A DNA stretch of 64,000 bases, from assembly GCF_000285595.1 (NCBI RefSeq), contig NZ_HE611064.1, positions 699,270-763,269 of the forward strand. Reading direction: 5' to 3'. The notes under the pieces were generated by a model. It did no database searches. It saw only the letters and a list, made by a program, of their open reading frames with translations, and had not been told where the DNA came from. This DNA comes from Kurthia senegalensis (GTDB lineage: Bacteria > Bacillota > Bacilli > Bacillales_A > Planococcaceae). Shown piece after piece: positions 9,549-20,068 of the stretch. Positions within the stretch are counted from its first letter, which is position 1. Every line of letters starts with the position of its first letter. The position numbers and the translations under genes are program-made.

Positions 9549-10166
9549 TTATTTTTCGTGTTGTTCTTTTTCATTTAATTCTTTTGCCATTTTCGCATTC
9601 ATACGCTTCTCTGCATACTTTCCACCGCCCCATAAAATAGCGATAATGAGCACGACGATGATCGTACGCTGTGGTTGTGTAATGAGCGCATGCAAGTCCG
9701 AGCCAATCCAGCTAATCGCGAAAAGTTGAATCACTTTTGCGAACATAATCGTAAAGAAATAATGTTTCTTTTTCAATCTAGATAAGCCTGCTACGACATT
9801 CACAATCGATGTTGGTGTAAATGGGAAGCAAAGTAAAACGAAAAGTGGTGTAAAGCCATGATACTCGACCCAAGCAATCAGTTTAACGACTGCTTTACGT
9901 TCCGTAATAAAACGGAATACTTTCGCATGACCAAAACGTCTTACGATTAAGAATACAGAAAAGGCCCCTAGTACAGAACCTGCCCAAGATAATACAAAAC
10001 CCATCCATAAACCATACGCAGATGCGTTCGCAACGACAAATGCCGCAAGAGGTAATACCGGAAGGAATGCTTCTAAATAAGGTAGTAGAAACCCTAAAAG
10101 CATGCCAATCACTTGATGTTGTTGTGCGACGGCTTGAAAATTTTCCACCGTAAGCCAGTCTGGCAT
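9549..10166 (-). CDS. TVP38/TMEM64 (VTT/DedA-type) membrane protein
   Basis: A 205-residue polytopic membrane protein with about five hydrophobic segments. The VTT-domain signature is seen as 'PYLEAFLPVLPL', then 'GSVLGAFSVFLIVRRFG', and 'FPFTPTSIVNVVAGLSRL'. The family belongs to the DedA/VTT superfamily, implicated in membrane lipid handling; the substrate is unknown. The chosen start is the second ATG (10166), seven bases after GGGAGG; the first ATG (10172) is too close to the ribosome binding site. B. subtilis yhjE, near addB, is of this type, so the neighbourhood looks conserved. The C-terminus is a charged Lys/Glu tail. Confidence 0.85.
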   Translation of the reverse strand: MPDWLTVENFQAVAQQHQVIGMLLGFLLPYLEAFLPVLPLAAFVVANASAYGLWMGFVLSWAGSVLGAFSVFLIVRRFGHAKVFRFITERKAVVKLIAWVEYHGFTPLFVLLCFPFTPTSIVNVVAGLSRLKKKHYFFTIMFAKVIQLFAISWIGSDLHALITQPQRTIIVVLIIAILWGGGKYAEKRMNAKMAKELNEKEQHEK

Positions 10167-10279
10167 ATTCATTCCTCCCTTTTCGAAACGTTCTATTCCT
10201 TATTATAATACGGCAACTTTAGAAAAAAGTTCCTTTTTACGTATGAATTGTTCGAAAGTATTCACGATTTCGTAAAAAA

Positions 10280-10312
10280 CCACCTCGTTTCATCCGAGGA
10301 GAAACGAAGTGG
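10280..10312 (-). terminator. Terminator of minJ
   Basis: CCACCTCGTTTC pairs with GAAACGAAGTGG (one G-T pair); on the minus strand TTTTTT follows the stem. Confidence 0.8.
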
Positions 10313-10326
10313 CTTCGAAACATCTA

Positions 10327-11490
10327 TTATTTTAAGACGATTAAACCGATTCGGAAATGGTCATCGCGGAACACGACATGTTGACGAATTCGAACTTCAT
10401 CATTCGTATCAAGTACTTCGATACGACAATGTGCCGCATTAATTTGGAGTGCTTCATACAATTCATCTTCTGAATGAATTGGAATACCATTCACGCGGCG
10501 AATCACTTCCCCTTTTTGAATACCCATTGCTTCTGCAGGAGATCCCGGTAGAACGGCAACAACGACAACACCTTTTTTATTCGGTGTTACCGCAAAAGCA
10601 CCTTTTCTTTCCGAAATACTATACAAAATGGAAATGAGCATACGTCCGATCACTGCAAGAACGACAGCAGCAAGTCCGACGATTGGAATGAAAATCGCGA
10701 TCAGTGCCTCGATGAAAACGAGTGCACCTAACAATTGTACAGTCGCCCCAAACTTCGGATAAAATGTTGCTGGTAATTCTTTTCTTGCCCGTTGTTGGAA
10801 TCCAAAAACGACTGGGAATAATACGAGACTAAACGTTTCGCTTCCGATGTTAAAGCGTGGCCAAAACGGCAGTGCATCGGGAATAACCGATCCTGGAATT
10901 AAAAAGAAGACTGGTAAAATCCAAATACGCTTCGCTAAATAAGTGACCGCTTTTAATCCACGATCTGTTTTTTGATAGCGTGGTGATGCATTCCATGCAG
11001 CATATTTTTTAATAAGCTGCCCTTCGATGATTAACACGATCGCTAATAAAAAAGGAACGGTCATAAATAAATGCTGATGCATCGATAAAGCATCCACTTG
11101 CCACGGTCCTAATGTCCAAGAACCGTCGTATACGTACGTAAACCATAAAATGACGAAGGCAAAGCCGAAGCCATAAACTGCCGAGGCTAAATGATAATAA
11201 AAACTTACTAAACCAATTATCATAATGATTGCGACGAGTACTAAATAAACGGGTGGTAATACGAACCCGAGAAGCAGCGATATGATCGTGAAGATTAACG
11301 CCATCCGCCACCCTTGTTTTAATAAAAATACCGTTTCATACATTCCCCAATGAATTTGGCGATTGAACCATTTTCGTTCATTTTGAACGCGACGATGTCC
11401 AATGGCCAAGCAACAAATAATCGCTATGTATAATAAGGGATTCATAAACAAACGTCCAAAACCTTTTCCTATTTCTATGACGATATCCAA
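10327..11490 (-). CDS. minJ: MinJ-like polytopic membrane protein with C-terminal PDZ domain
   Basis: A 387-residue protein with about seven to eight membrane segments in residues 10-290, then a PDZ domain ('GVVVVAVLPGSPAEAMGIQKG', 'VIRRVNGIPIHSEDELYEAL'). This architecture and length match B. subtilis MinJ, the division-site protein bridging DivIVA and MinD. It lies next to ftsX-ftsE, as MinJ does in Bacillus, although the PDZ protease gene ctpB expected between them is missing. Translation begins at a TTG (11490) seven bases after TTGAGGTG. MinJ identity rests on architecture and context. Confidence 0.8.
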   Translation of the reverse strand: MDIVIEIGKGFGRLFMNPLLYIAIICCLAIGHRRVQNERKWFNRQIHWGMYETVFLLKQGWRMALIFTIISLLLGFVLPPVYLVLVAIIMIIGLVSFYYHLASAVYGFGFAFVILWFTYVYDGSWTLGPWQVDALSMHQHLFMTVPFLLAIVLIIEGQLIKKYAAWNASPRYQKTDRGLKAVTYLAKRIWILPVFFLIPGSVIPDALPFWPRFNIGSETFSLVLFPVVFGFQQRARKELPATFYPKFGATVQLLGALVFIEALIAIFIPIVGLAAVVLAVIGRMLISILYSISERKGAFAVTPNKKGVVVVAVLPGSPAEAMGIQKGEVIRRVNGIPIHSEDELYEALQINAAHCRIEVLDTNDEVRIRQHVVFRDDHFRIGLIVLK

Positions 11491-11595
11491 TACGATTCAC
11501 CTCAACTTCATTTGTAAATGTTTGACTATTTCCATTGTATCAAAACGCACTAGAATGTGCGACCATCCGTCGTACACATTTCAAATGACACAAAA

Positions 11596-11630
11596 AAAGA
11601 TTGAGGCAACATTCCGCCGCCCCAATCTTT
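11596..11630 (-). terminator. Terminator of ftsEX
   Basis: AAAGATTG-GGC arms with an 11-base loop; on the minus strand the stem is followed by TTTTTTT. The 5' arm begins inside the ftsX stop codon. Confidence 0.8.
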
Positions 11631-12517
11631 TATTTCACCCGCACAAATTTATGAGCGGATAAGCCACTTCCAAGCAATCCAATGAACATACTCATAATGA
11701 GTAACATCGTATTGAGTTTCCATAAAAATGCATTCGGTTCTAATAATGTAAACCCTTGTCCACGCAAACTTATCATTAACTGTTCATACAATTGTGTATA
11801 GCCCCAAGTCATTACAATCATCGGAATAATCGCACCGAAAATCCCGAGCAATGCACCTTCTATCATAAATGGCATACGCACGTAATGATTCGTCGCTCCA
11901 ACGAGCTTCATAATTTCAATTTCATGACGTCTTGCCGTAATCGTCACTTTAATCGTATTCGAAATGAGGAACAACGCCATACAGACGAGACCGACGATAA
12001 AGAGGGAACCGATAAGGCGCGCAATGCGCACAAATTCGAATACTTGATCAATTTGCCCTTTACCGTAAAGAACGCGATCCACCCCTTGAATCGTTTGAAT
12101 TTGCTGTGCGACCGATGCTGTTTCAGAAGGTATTTCCGCTTTGACATAAATAACATTTTGCAGCGGATTCTCTTGATCAAATAAGCTTAAGTCACTCCCA
12201 AAATCCGTGACGATTTCTTTCATTTCTTCTTCCTTCGTTACGTAGCGCACCGTATCTACATGGCGTAATTTCAAAATGCTTTGTTGCATTTCAATTGCTT
12301 TACTCTCGGCTACTTCATTACTAATTAGCACTTTTATTTCCACGTTGTTTTCAAAATCAGTCGCCACTTTATTGACGTTTACTAACAGTGATAAAAATAC
12401 ACCGACGAGTATTAATGTTACGGTCACCGCTCCAATCGAAGCAAATGCCATCCATCGGTTACGTAAAAGCGACTGGAAGCTATCTCGTACATGACGTCCA
12501 AATCGTTTACTACTCAC
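11630..12517 (-). CDS. ftsX: FtsX, permease-like subunit of FtsEX
   Basis: A 295-residue FtsX: a short cytoplasmic N-terminus ('RFGRHVRDSFQSLLRNRWM'), a first membrane segment near residues 25-47, a large extracellular loop (about 50-165), and three membrane segments at the C-terminal end. FtsEX couples ATP hydrolysis to activation of peptidoglycan endopeptidases (CwlO in B. subtilis). GTG at 12517 is preferred because GAGGTGG sits just upstream and the product then matches the usual FtsX N-terminus; the open frame extends 41 codons further with no support. It overlaps ftsE by 8 bases. Confidence 0.95.
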   Translation of the reverse strand: MSSKRFGRHVRDSFQSLLRNRWMAFASIGAVTVTLILVGVFLSLLVNVNKVATDFENNVEIKVLISNEVAESKAIEMQQSILKLRHVDTVRYVTKEEEMKEIVTDFGSDLSLFDQENPLQNVIYVKAEIPSETASVAQQIQTIQGVDRVLYGKGQIDQVFEFVRIARLIGSLFIVGLVCMALFLISNTIKVTITARRHEIEIMKLVGATNHYVRMPFMIEGALLGIFGAIIPMIVMTWGYTQLYEQLMISLRGQGFTLLEPNAFLWKLNTMLLIMSMFIGLLGSGLSAHKFVRVK

Positions 12518-13190
12518 TGTAACCACCTCGCAGTGCATCGTGTACAATTTTCCCGTCTGCAAATCGAATGACGCGATGTGGCAAACGGTCGACGACGTCT
12601 CGGTTGTGCGTTGCCATAATGACCGTCGTTCCTTCAGCATGAATTTTTTCGAAAAGACGCATAATGCTCATCGTCGTATCTGGATCCAAATTCCCTGTCG
12701 GTTCATCCGCAATAATAATTCTCGGTTTATTCACGAATGCGCGTGCAATCGACACTCGCTGTTGCTCGCCCCCTGATAACTCTCCCGGAAATTGCTTCGC
12801 CTTTTCTAGAAGGCCGACTAGTTTTAAAACCGTATGTACTCTTTTTTTAATGTAAGCCGTATCCGCTTCAATAACTTCTAATGCGTACGCAATATTTTCA
12901 TACACCGTTTTCGCCGGTAATAATTTAAAGTCTTGAAAAACGACACCCATTTGGCGACGCAAATACGGTACTTTACGCGATGGTAACTTCACGATGTCTA
13001 CACCGTCTAAAAAAATCGCACCGCTCGACGCTCTTTCTTCGCGATATAACAATTTAATAAATGTTGATTTCCCTGCGCCACTCGCTCCGACAACGTAAAC
13101 GAACTCACCTTGTTCAATTTTCACGCTCACACCTTTCAGCGCTACGTTTCCTGTCGCATATTTTTTGACGACTTTTTTCATTTCTATCAT
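12510..13190 (-). CDS. ftsE: FtsE, ATPase of the FtsEX complex
   Basis: A 226-residue ABC ATPase. Walker A is 'GASGAGKSTF' (about residues 35-44), Q-loop 'VVFQDFKLLP', signature 'LSGGEQQR', Walker B 'IIIADEPTG', and the switch histidine is in 'MATHNRDVV'. It drives FtsX to control wall hydrolases at the septum or sidewall. The ribosome binding site GAGGCGA precedes the ATG. It is the first gene of a two-gene ftsE-ftsX operon. Confidence 0.96.
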   Translation of the reverse strand: MIEMKKVVKKYATGNVALKGVSVKIEQGEFVYVVGASGAGKSTFIKLLYREERASSGAIFLDGVDIVKLPSRKVPYLRRQMGVVFQDFKLLPAKTVYENIAYALEVIEADTAYIKKRVHTVLKLVGLLEKAKQFPGELSGGEQQRVSIARAFVNKPRIIIADEPTGNLDPDTTMSIMRLFEKIHAEGTTVIMATHNRDVVDRLPHRVIRFADGKIVHDALRGGYSE

Positions 13191-13287
13191 CTGGTCGCCT
13201 CGCTTATTTCATAATTTTCTCTCTTTTGTATCATAGCACAAAAGAACCTTTCGAATCGTCTCCGCATAGGAAAAACATAACGTAAAA

Positions 13288-13322
13288 AAACGACCTCTCC
13301 AGCAAAGCTGAAAAGGTCGTTT
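13288..13322 (-). terminator. Terminator of yvlB
   Basis: AAACGACCT and AGGTCGTTT form the outer stem and CAGC/GCTG continues it; seven T follow on the minus strand. Confidence 0.85.
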
Positions 13323-13332
13323 CATCTATTTA

Positions 13333-14496
13333 TTATAATGCGTAACGTACGACAATTGAGCCGGCACGTGTTTCCGCTTTAACTTCTAACGGTTGTTCCT
13401 CATTTACTTTCTTATCAAAACGAACTGATTTCGACAACATTTGGTCTTCAGATTTCACATGTTCTACATCTTCGAGTTGCACGTTAATTTGTCCGATATT
13501 CGAATTCAATTTACCGTGTAAATTCGTTGCTTCTGGTAGTTGAAGGTCAATCGAACCCGCTGCTGTTTGAGCTTTCATCAGCTCCGCATTCGAATCCGTC
13601 GTTTTCAATTGTACCGCACCATTAACCGTGCTACCTTTTATTTTTTTGAATGTACCAGACACTGACACGCTACCGTTTGTAGACTCTGCTTCAACTTCGC
13701 TACCCGCGCTATCGATCACGTCAATCGTACCATTCGACGTTTCTAACTCCATTTTGCGAGCTGTCGTTTCGACGATTTTCACTTTACCATTCAATGAAGC
13801 TACTTTGATTTCGTCAAAAACAAAATGCTTCACGACGAAATGACCGTTCGATAAATCGACCGTCATATGTTGATACACTTTTTTCGGTAAGAATAGCGTC
13901 ACATTCGTACGATACGTACGACTATGATTCGTAAGACGTACTGTGCCGTAATCGTTTTCAGCCGTAAATAATCCTTCAAAGTCCGATTCCACATCTTCCG
14001 AACGAACGAGCAATGTCGGCACGACTTCTACTTCCGCGTACGCTTCACCGCTCGACGATTCAACAATTTCAAATGAACCATTCGGTACTTTAACGCTTAC
14101 ATTTTGAATCGCATCATTTCCTAATTCATAACGTTTCGTGAATTGGCGTTTTTCACCTGTAAAATCAAATTCGCGTACTTTCGTTACTGCCGTCGTAAAC
14201 ATGTCCATGAATTTAGAGCTAAACTGTGTAAAATCTTTTTTCAATTCATCGATAAATTCTTCGTCTGTCTTATCTGTTTTTTGCTTTTCTGATTTTTCCT
14301 CTTCAAAAGAAAATGGCGCTTCCTCATGTTTTGACGTTTGTTCTGTATGAGGCTTTTCAGTTGTTGTAAAAGGTTGTTTAGGTTGTGCTGTTCCTTGCTT
14401 TTCTGCATCAATTTTCTCAAGTAAATCAAGCGCTTCTGTTGCAGAAATAACACCTTTCTCGACTAAAGCTAAAATACGTTTACGTTCATCTTGCAT
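13333..14496 (-). CDS. yvlB: YvlB-like DUF4097 beta-helix envelope-stress protein
   Basis: A 387-residue protein. An N-terminal SHOCT-like helix ('KRILALVEKGVISATEALDLLEKI', residues 5-28, in two parts) is followed by a charged Glu/Lys/Thr linker (about 30-85) and a DUF4097 domain of repeated short beta strands with 'SNG', 'TNG' and 'VNG' turns (about 125-385). B. subtilis YvlB, of the same architecture, belongs to the sigma-W envelope-stress regulon and lies near uvrAB, as here. A canonical sigma-W promoter stands directly upstream (14530-14555). GGGGAT precedes the ATG. No signal peptide or membrane segment is seen. Confidence 0.85.
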   Translation of the reverse strand: MQDERKRILALVEKGVISATEALDLLEKIDAEKQGTAQPKQPFTTTEKPHTEQTSKHEEAPFSFEEEKSEKQKTDKTDEEFIDELKKDFTQFSSKFMDMFTTAVTKVREFDFTGEKRQFTKRYELGNDAIQNVSVKVPNGSFEIVESSSGEAYAEVEVVPTLLVRSEDVESDFEGLFTAENDYGTVRLTNHSRTYRTNVTLFLPKKVYQHMTVDLSNGHFVVKHFVFDEIKVASLNGKVKIVETTARKMELETSNGTIDVIDSAGSEVEAESTNGSVSVSGTFKKIKGSTVNGAVQLKTTDSNAELMKAQTAAGSIDLQLPEATNLHGKLNSNIGQINVQLEDVEHVKSEDQMLSKSVRFDKKVNEEQPLEVKAETRAGSIVVRYAL

Positions 14497-14529
14497 GGAA
14501 ACATCCCCTTTTAATTTGATACTAGTATT

Positions 14530-14555
14530 TACGTAAATAATTAAAAAAAGTTTCA
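14530..14555 (-). promoter_or_regulatory. Sigma-W-type promoter of yvlB
   Basis: The minus strand shows TGAAAC, 16 bases, CGTA, an exact match to the sigma-W consensus (TGAAAC-N16-CGTA). The -10 lies 34 bases before the yvlB ATG and the -35 overlaps the stop codon of the upstream gene. The yvlABCD operon is a known sigma-W target in B. subtilis. Confidence 0.8.
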
Positions 14556-15095
14556 GTTTTCATTTATTTTTCTTAAAAGTGCTTCAATTGATTCCTCTGT
14601 CAGCGGCTCTGAATTATCGTACGTCACAACAACATTTTGTTCAAACAATGCCCCATCTGAAAATACAGGGAATCGTAGTGCAGCCTCTCGTTCCCACGTA
14701 GAAAGACTGCCTTCATCCGGATGACACGCTACATACTGCACAGCTTCTAATTCAAGCGGCAATGTTACTTCGACGTAGTGAACGGACGTTTGTAGTTGTT
14801 CTGCTAAATGAACATCGCTATAATACGTCGACAGTTCAACGACGACGTCTAATCCATTCGCTACTTGGTCTGCGATGAGACGTCGCAGCATCTCCATTCC
14901 TTTTTCACTTTCTAAACGGCGCTGCATTTCTTGTTGAAAACCTCTCCCATTTAATTGTTTAGCACGTATGATGTGAGCAATCAATGGCTCAATCGTTGCC
15001 GGTCCATCGATCCAAACAGCTCGTAGTTTTTGAGCGAGCGCTTTTGCAACAGTTGACTTTCCTACACTTTCATACCCCGATACGATAATTAACAT
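14553..15095 (-). CDS. Small P-loop nucleoside/shikimate-kinase-like protein, function unknown
   Basis: A 180-residue single-domain P-loop protein. Walker A 'GYESVGKST' lies at residues 6-14. The rest has the helical lid and 'VVVELSTYYSDVHLA' strand typical of small-molecule kinases. I do not recognise a named family. The start is ATG (15095) with AAAGGAG eight bases upstream; the open frame continues 12 codons further without support. It lies between the uvrA terminator and yvlB, so it probably has its own promoter. It could phosphorylate a nucleoside or other small metabolite, but nothing here fixes the substrate. Confidence 0.7.
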   Translation of the reverse strand: MLIIVSGYESVGKSTVAKALAQKLRAVWIDGPATIEPLIAHIIRAKQLNGRGFQQEMQRRLESEKGMEMLRRLIADQVANGLDVVVELSTYYSDVHLAEQLQTSVHYVEVTLPLELEAVQYVACHPDEGSLSTWEREAALRFPVFSDGALFEQNVVVTYDNSEPLTEESIEALLRKINEN

Positions 15096-15120
15096 AGCTC
15101 TTCTCCTTTGCTCACAAAAA

Positions 15121-15160
15121 AGCACTTTCAAAGAAAGAATCTTCCTTCAGTGAAAGTGCT
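15121..15160 (-). terminator. Terminator of uvrBA
   Basis: AGCACTTTCA and TGAAAGTGCT are perfect 10-base arms; on the minus strand TTTTTT follows. It lies 11 bases after the uvrA stop. Confidence 0.85.
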
Positions 15161-15170
15161 TAGAGCGTCT

Positions 15171-18040
15171 TTATTTTTTTGATTGTGCTTTCGCCACGAC
15201 TTTTTGCATACGCTCACGATCTCGTTTTAAAATTGGCGCTAAATAGCGTCCCGTATAAGAAGCTGCTACTTCTGCTACTTGTTCCGGAGTTCCTGTCGCA
15301 ACAATTTGTCCACCACGGTCTCCACCTTCTGGACCGAGGTCAATCATATAATCGACCGTCTTAATAACGTCTAAATTATGTTCAATAACGAGAACTGTAT
15401 CCCCGTTATCAACGAGACGTTGTAACACATCAAGCAAACGTGCAATATCATCGACATGCAAGCCCGTTGTCGGTTCATCTAAAATGTAAATCGACTTCCC
15501 GTTCGAACGTTTATGAAGCTCAGAAGCTAATTTCACACGCTGCGCTTCCCCACCAGATAATGTTGTCGCCGGTTGGCCAAGTTTCATATACCCTAAGCCG
15601 ACATCAACGAGCGTCTGAATTTTACGTTGGATTTTCGGAATGTTTTTGAAAAAATCTGCTGCTTCTTCAATCGTTAAATCAAGGACGTCTGAAATGTTTT
15701 TATCTTTGTATTTCACTTCGAGCGTTTCACGATTGTACCGTTTACCGTGACACACTTCACACGGAACGTAGACATCCGGTAAAAAGTGCATTTCAATTTT
15801 AATAATCCCATCGCCACGACATGCCTCACAGCGTCCGCCTTTTACGTTGAAACTAAAACGACCTTTTTTATAGCCACGTACTTTCGCTTCATTCGTCGTC
15901 GCATAAACGTCTCGAATATCATCAAATACGCCTGTATACGTCGCTGGATTTGAGCGTGGTGTACGTCCAATTGGAGATTGATCAATATCAATAATTTTTT
16001 CTAATTGTTCAATACCTTCAACCGATTTTACTTTCCCCGGTTTCGCTTTCGCACGGTTCATTTTTTGCGCGAGTGTTTTATAGAGCACTTCGTTAATGAG
16101 TGTACTTTTCCCTGAACCAGATACGCCTGTTACCGCCGTGAAAATACCGAGTGGAATGTCTACTTTAACATTTTTTAAATTATTTTCACTTGCACCTTTA
16201 ATCGAAAGTTTGCGCCCATCGCCTTTTCTTCGTTCAGTCGGTAGCGGAATGAATTTTTCCCCTTTTAAATATTGACCTGTTAATGACTTAGGATTGTTCA
16301 TCACTTCTTCTGGCGTGCCGACAGCGATAATTTCGCCACCGTGTTCACCTGCACCAGGACCGACATCGATTAAATAATCCGCCGCAAGCATCGTATCTTC
16401 ATCGTGTTCAACGACGATTAACGTATTGCCTAAATCACGCATCGATTTTAACGTTTCAATCAAGCGATCGTTATCCCGTTGATGTAACCCAATCGATGGT
16501 TCATCTAAAATGTACAATACGCCCGTTAATCGAGAACCAATTTGAGTCGCAAGGCGAATACGCTGCGCTTCTCCGCCAGATAACGTACCTGCCATACGAT
16601 TTAGCGTTAAGTAATCAAGCCCTACATTTTCTAAGAAAGATAGGCGCTCATTAATTTCACGTAAAATTAAATTAGCAATTTGAGCATCTTTCTCAGACAG
16701 CGTTAACGTATTGAAAAATTGGATAGCTTCTTTAATTGAATACGTCGTTACTTCTCCAATATGTTTATGCGCAATTTTCACCGCTAACGTTTCTTCTTTC
16801 AAGCGATGTCCGTGACAGCTTGGACAAGGTAATTCCGTCATATATTTTTCCATTTGTTCGCGAACCCAATCGGAATTCGTCTCATGGAAACGACGGTGCA
16901 CGTTCATTAAAACACCTTCGAAAGGTGCTACTTTTTCGCGTGTATTATTAAACTCATTCGTATAAACGAAATGAATTTCTTCTTCACCAGAACCATGTAA
17001 AATAATGTTCATTTGATCTTTCGGAAGATCTTTCACCGGCGTATCCATGTCGATATTGAAATGATTACAAACGGTTTTTAAAAGCGTTGGATAATAAGCT
17101 GAACTCGTCGGAATCCATGGCACAATCGCATCTTCATTCAATGATAGATCCCAATTCGGAATCACGAGCGTTTCATCGACAACTACTTTCGAACCGAGTC
17201 CGTCACATGTCGGACAAGCACCGAAAGGACTGTTGAAAGAAAACATACGCGGTTCTAGTTCACCGATTGAGAAGCCACAAATCGGGCAAGCGTGATGTTC
17301 ACTAAAAAGAAGTTCTTCTACGCCCATCACATCAACTTTCACACGTCCTTCTGCAAGACGAAGTGCCGTTTCTAATGAATCGCTCATTCGTCCTTCTACG
17401 CCTTCTTTTACGATCACACGGTCAACTACCGCATCAATGTCATGCTTTTTATTTTTTCGAGTTCAATCGTTTCGTCTAAATCTCGTACTTCTCCGTCAAT
17501 ACGGACACGAACGAAACCTTGTTTTTTAAGATCTTCTAACACTTTTACGTGTTGTCCTTTACGACCTGAAACGATCGGTGCAAGTAATTGTAGTTTCGTA
17601 CGTTCCGGATATTGCATAATACGGTCAACCATTTGCTCCACTGTTTGTGAAGAAATTTCGATGCCATCGTTCGGACAATATGCTTTACCGACACGCGCAA
17701 ATAGTAAGCGTAAATAATCGTAAATTTCCGTCACCGTTCCGACTGTCGAACGTGGATTTTTACTCGTCGTTTTTTGGTCGATCGAAATCGCAGGTGATAA
17801 CCCTTCAATCAAGTCTACGTCTGGTTTATCCATTTGCCCTAAAAACTGGCGTGCATACGCTGACAAAGACTCTACATAACGTCTTTGCCCTTCTGCATAA
17901 ATCGTATCGAATGCTAAAGAGGACTTCCCAGAACCAGATAAACCTGTCATGACGACAAGTTGGTCTCGTGGAATCGTCACATCTACATTTTTTAAGTTAT
18001 TTGCACGTGCCCCTTGCACGACAATTTCAGTATTCTTCAT
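15171..18040 (-). pseudogene. uvrA: uvrA, excinuclease ABC subunit A, interrupted by a one-base deletion
   Basis: Complete UvrA sequence in two frames: 204 residues from ATG 18040 down to 17426, then 748 residues ending at 15171. The halves join seamlessly ('IELEK[N][11 protein letters not shown]') if one A is added to the A6 run read at 17452-17457. All hallmarks are present: 'GLSGSGKSS' Walker A, two 'LSGGEAQR' signatures, and both zinc fingers ('[10 protein letters not shown]...CPTCDG' and 'CEACRGDG...CEVCHG'). UvrA dimers find bulky DNA lesions and load UvrB. It starts four bases after the uvrB stop. Because nothing else is decayed, a sequencing indel is the likeliest cause; a real recent frameshift or slippage cannot be excluded. 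Confidence 0.93.
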
Positions 18041-18044
18041 GATG

Positions 18045-20009
18045 TCATCCTTCCGCCTTTAATTCTAAAATCGTATCTCGTAATTGTGCTGCTCGTTCGA
18101 AGTCGAGTGCTTTCGCAGCGTCGCGCATTTGCACTTCTAACTCGGCAACCAACTCTTTTCTTTCCGAAGCAGAAAGTTTTTTCTTCGGCTCGTATAATGC
18201 CTCTTCCTCCGCCACTTTCGTTGCACGAATCGCCTCTCGAATCCCTTTTTGAATCGTTTTCGGTACGATGCCATGCTCTTCGTTATAAGCCATTTGAATG
18301 CTACGACGACGCGCTGTTTCATCCAATGCTTTTTGCATCGAATCCGTCACCTTATCTGCATACATAATAACGTGCCCGTTCGAATTACGTGCTGCACGGC
18401 CAATCGTTTGAATAAGCGCACGTTCCGAACGTAAGAAGCCTTCTTTATCAGCATCTAAAATCGTCACAAGTGACACTTCTGGAATGTCCAACCCTTCTCG
18501 TAATAAGTTGATTCCGATTAAGACGTCATACACACCTAAACGTAAATCTCGAATGATTTCTGTTCGCTCAAGCGTCTTCACTTCTGAGTGTAAATATTGT
18601 ACTTTAATGCCGATTTCTTTTAAATAATCCGTTAAATCTTCCGACATTTTTTTCGTTAGTGTCGTAATTAATACGCGCTCATTTTTCTCAATACGCGCAT
18701 AAATTTCGTCGATTAAATCATCAATTTGTCCTTCAATCGGACGGACGTCAATTTCTGGGTCAAGTAACCCTGTTGGACGAATAATTTGCTCGATCATTTC
18801 CGGCGTATTTTCTTGTTCAAAAGGTCCTGGCGTTGCGGATACGAACACAGCTTGAGAAATATGTTTTTCAAATTCTTCAAAGCGTAGTGGACGATTATCC
18901 ATAGCAGATGGCAGACGGAAACCGTGATCGACAAGCATTTTTTTACGCGCTTGGTCTCCGTTATACATACCCCTTATTTGTGGTAAGGTCACATGGCTTT
19001 CATCGACAACGAGTAAAAAATCTTCAGGGAAATAATCTAAAAGTGTGTACGGCGTTGCCCCCGCTTCCCGAAGCGTTAGTTGCCGTGAATAGTTTTCAAT
19101 TCCTGAGCAAAAGCCCATCTCGCGCATCATTTCTAAATCGTAATTCGTTCGTTGTTCTAAACGCTGCGCTTCTAATAATTTTCCTTCTTCGCGCATCAAA
19201 GCCAATTGTTCTTTCAATTCCGCTTCGATGTTGGCAATAGCCACTTGCATTTTCTCATCACGTGTAACGAAGTGGGACGCAGGATAAATCGCAATATGAT
19301 CCCGTTCTCCGATAATTTCTCCTGTTAAAGCGTCTACTTCTCGAATGCGATCAATTTCATCTCCGAAAAATTCTACGCGTAAACAATGTTCATCTTTTGA
19401 AGCTGGAAAAACTTCTACAACATCGCCACGTACACGGAATTTCCCACGAGAAAAGTCGATGTCATTCCGTTCGTACTGAATGTCTACGAGCTTACGAAGC
19501 ACTTGATTTCGTTCGATTTCCATTCCTGGTCGAAGTGACAAGACGAGTTCCTTATATTCTTCTGGTGAACCTAAGCCGTAAATGCACGATACGGAGGCGA
19601 TAATAATGACATCATCTCGCTCAAATAAAGAAGACGTTGCTGAGTGACGTAATTTATCAATTTCATCATTAATACTCGCATCTTTTTCGATATACGTATC
19701 TGTTTGCGGCACGTATGCCTCCGGTTGATAATAATCGTAATAACTAACGAAGTATTCGACCGCATTGTTCGGGAAAAATTGTTTAAATTCGCTGTACAAT
19801 TGCCCCGCAAGCGTTTTATTATGCGCGATTATTAACGTCGGTTTTTTCACTTGTTGAATAACGTTTGAAATCGTAAAAGTTTTACCCGTTCCGGTCGCAC
19901 CGAGTAACGTTTGATAATGCTTGTTTGCCTCAATGCCTTCGACAATTTCTCGAATCGCTGTCGGCTGATCTCCACTCGGTTCATAAGGGGCTTGTAAATC
20001 AAATTCCAT
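18045..20009 (-). CDS. uvrB: UvrB, excinuclease ABC subunit B
   Basis: A 654-residue UvrB, normal length. Walker A '[10 protein letters not shown]' lies near residue 38, the beta-hairpin region near '[12 protein letters not shown]' (about 91-102), '[11 protein letters not shown]' and the helicase C-terminal domain '[19 protein letters not shown]' follow, and a UVR domain for UvrC binding closes the protein (about 615-652). It verifies damage handed over by UvrA. The ATG has GAGGAGG upstream. It is the first gene of a uvrB-uvrA operon with a LexA box 60 bases upstream (20069-20082), as expected for SOS-induced repair. Confidence 0.97.
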   Translation of the reverse strand: MEFDLQAPYEPSGDQPTAIREIVEGIEANKHYQTLLGATGTGKTFTISNVIQQVKKPTLIIAHNKTLAGQLYSEFKQFFPNNAVEYFVSYYDYYQPEAYVPQTDTYIEKDASINDEIDKLRHSATSSLFERDDVIIIASVSCIYGLGSPEEYKELVLSLRPGMEIERNQVLRKLVDIQYERNDIDFSRGKFRVRGDVVEVFPASKDEHCLRVEFFGDEIDRIREVDALTGEIIGERDHIAIYPASHFVTRDEKMQVAIANIEAELKEQLALMREEGKLLEAQRLEQRTNYDLEMMREMGFCSGIENYSRQLTLREAGATPYTLLDYFPEDFLLVVDESHVTLPQIRGMYNGDQARKKMLVDHGFRLPSAMDNRPLRFEEFEKHISQAVFVSATPGPFEQENTPEMIEQIIRPTGLLDPEIDVRPIEGQIDDLIDEIYARIEKNERVLITTLTKKMSEDLTDYLKEIGIKVQYLHSEVKTLERTEIIRDLRLGVYDVLIGINLLREGLDIPEVSLVTILDADKEGFLRSERALIQTIGRAARNSNGHVIMYADKVTDSMQKALDETARRRSIQMAYNEEHGIVPKTIQKGIREAIRATKVAEEEALYEPKKKLSASERKELVAELEVQMRDAAKALDFERAAQLRDTILELKAEG

Positions 20010-20068
20010 GTTCGTTCCTCCTCGATCTTGCTGTTACGTTTATAGTATCATATGTTTGCACAAAAATG

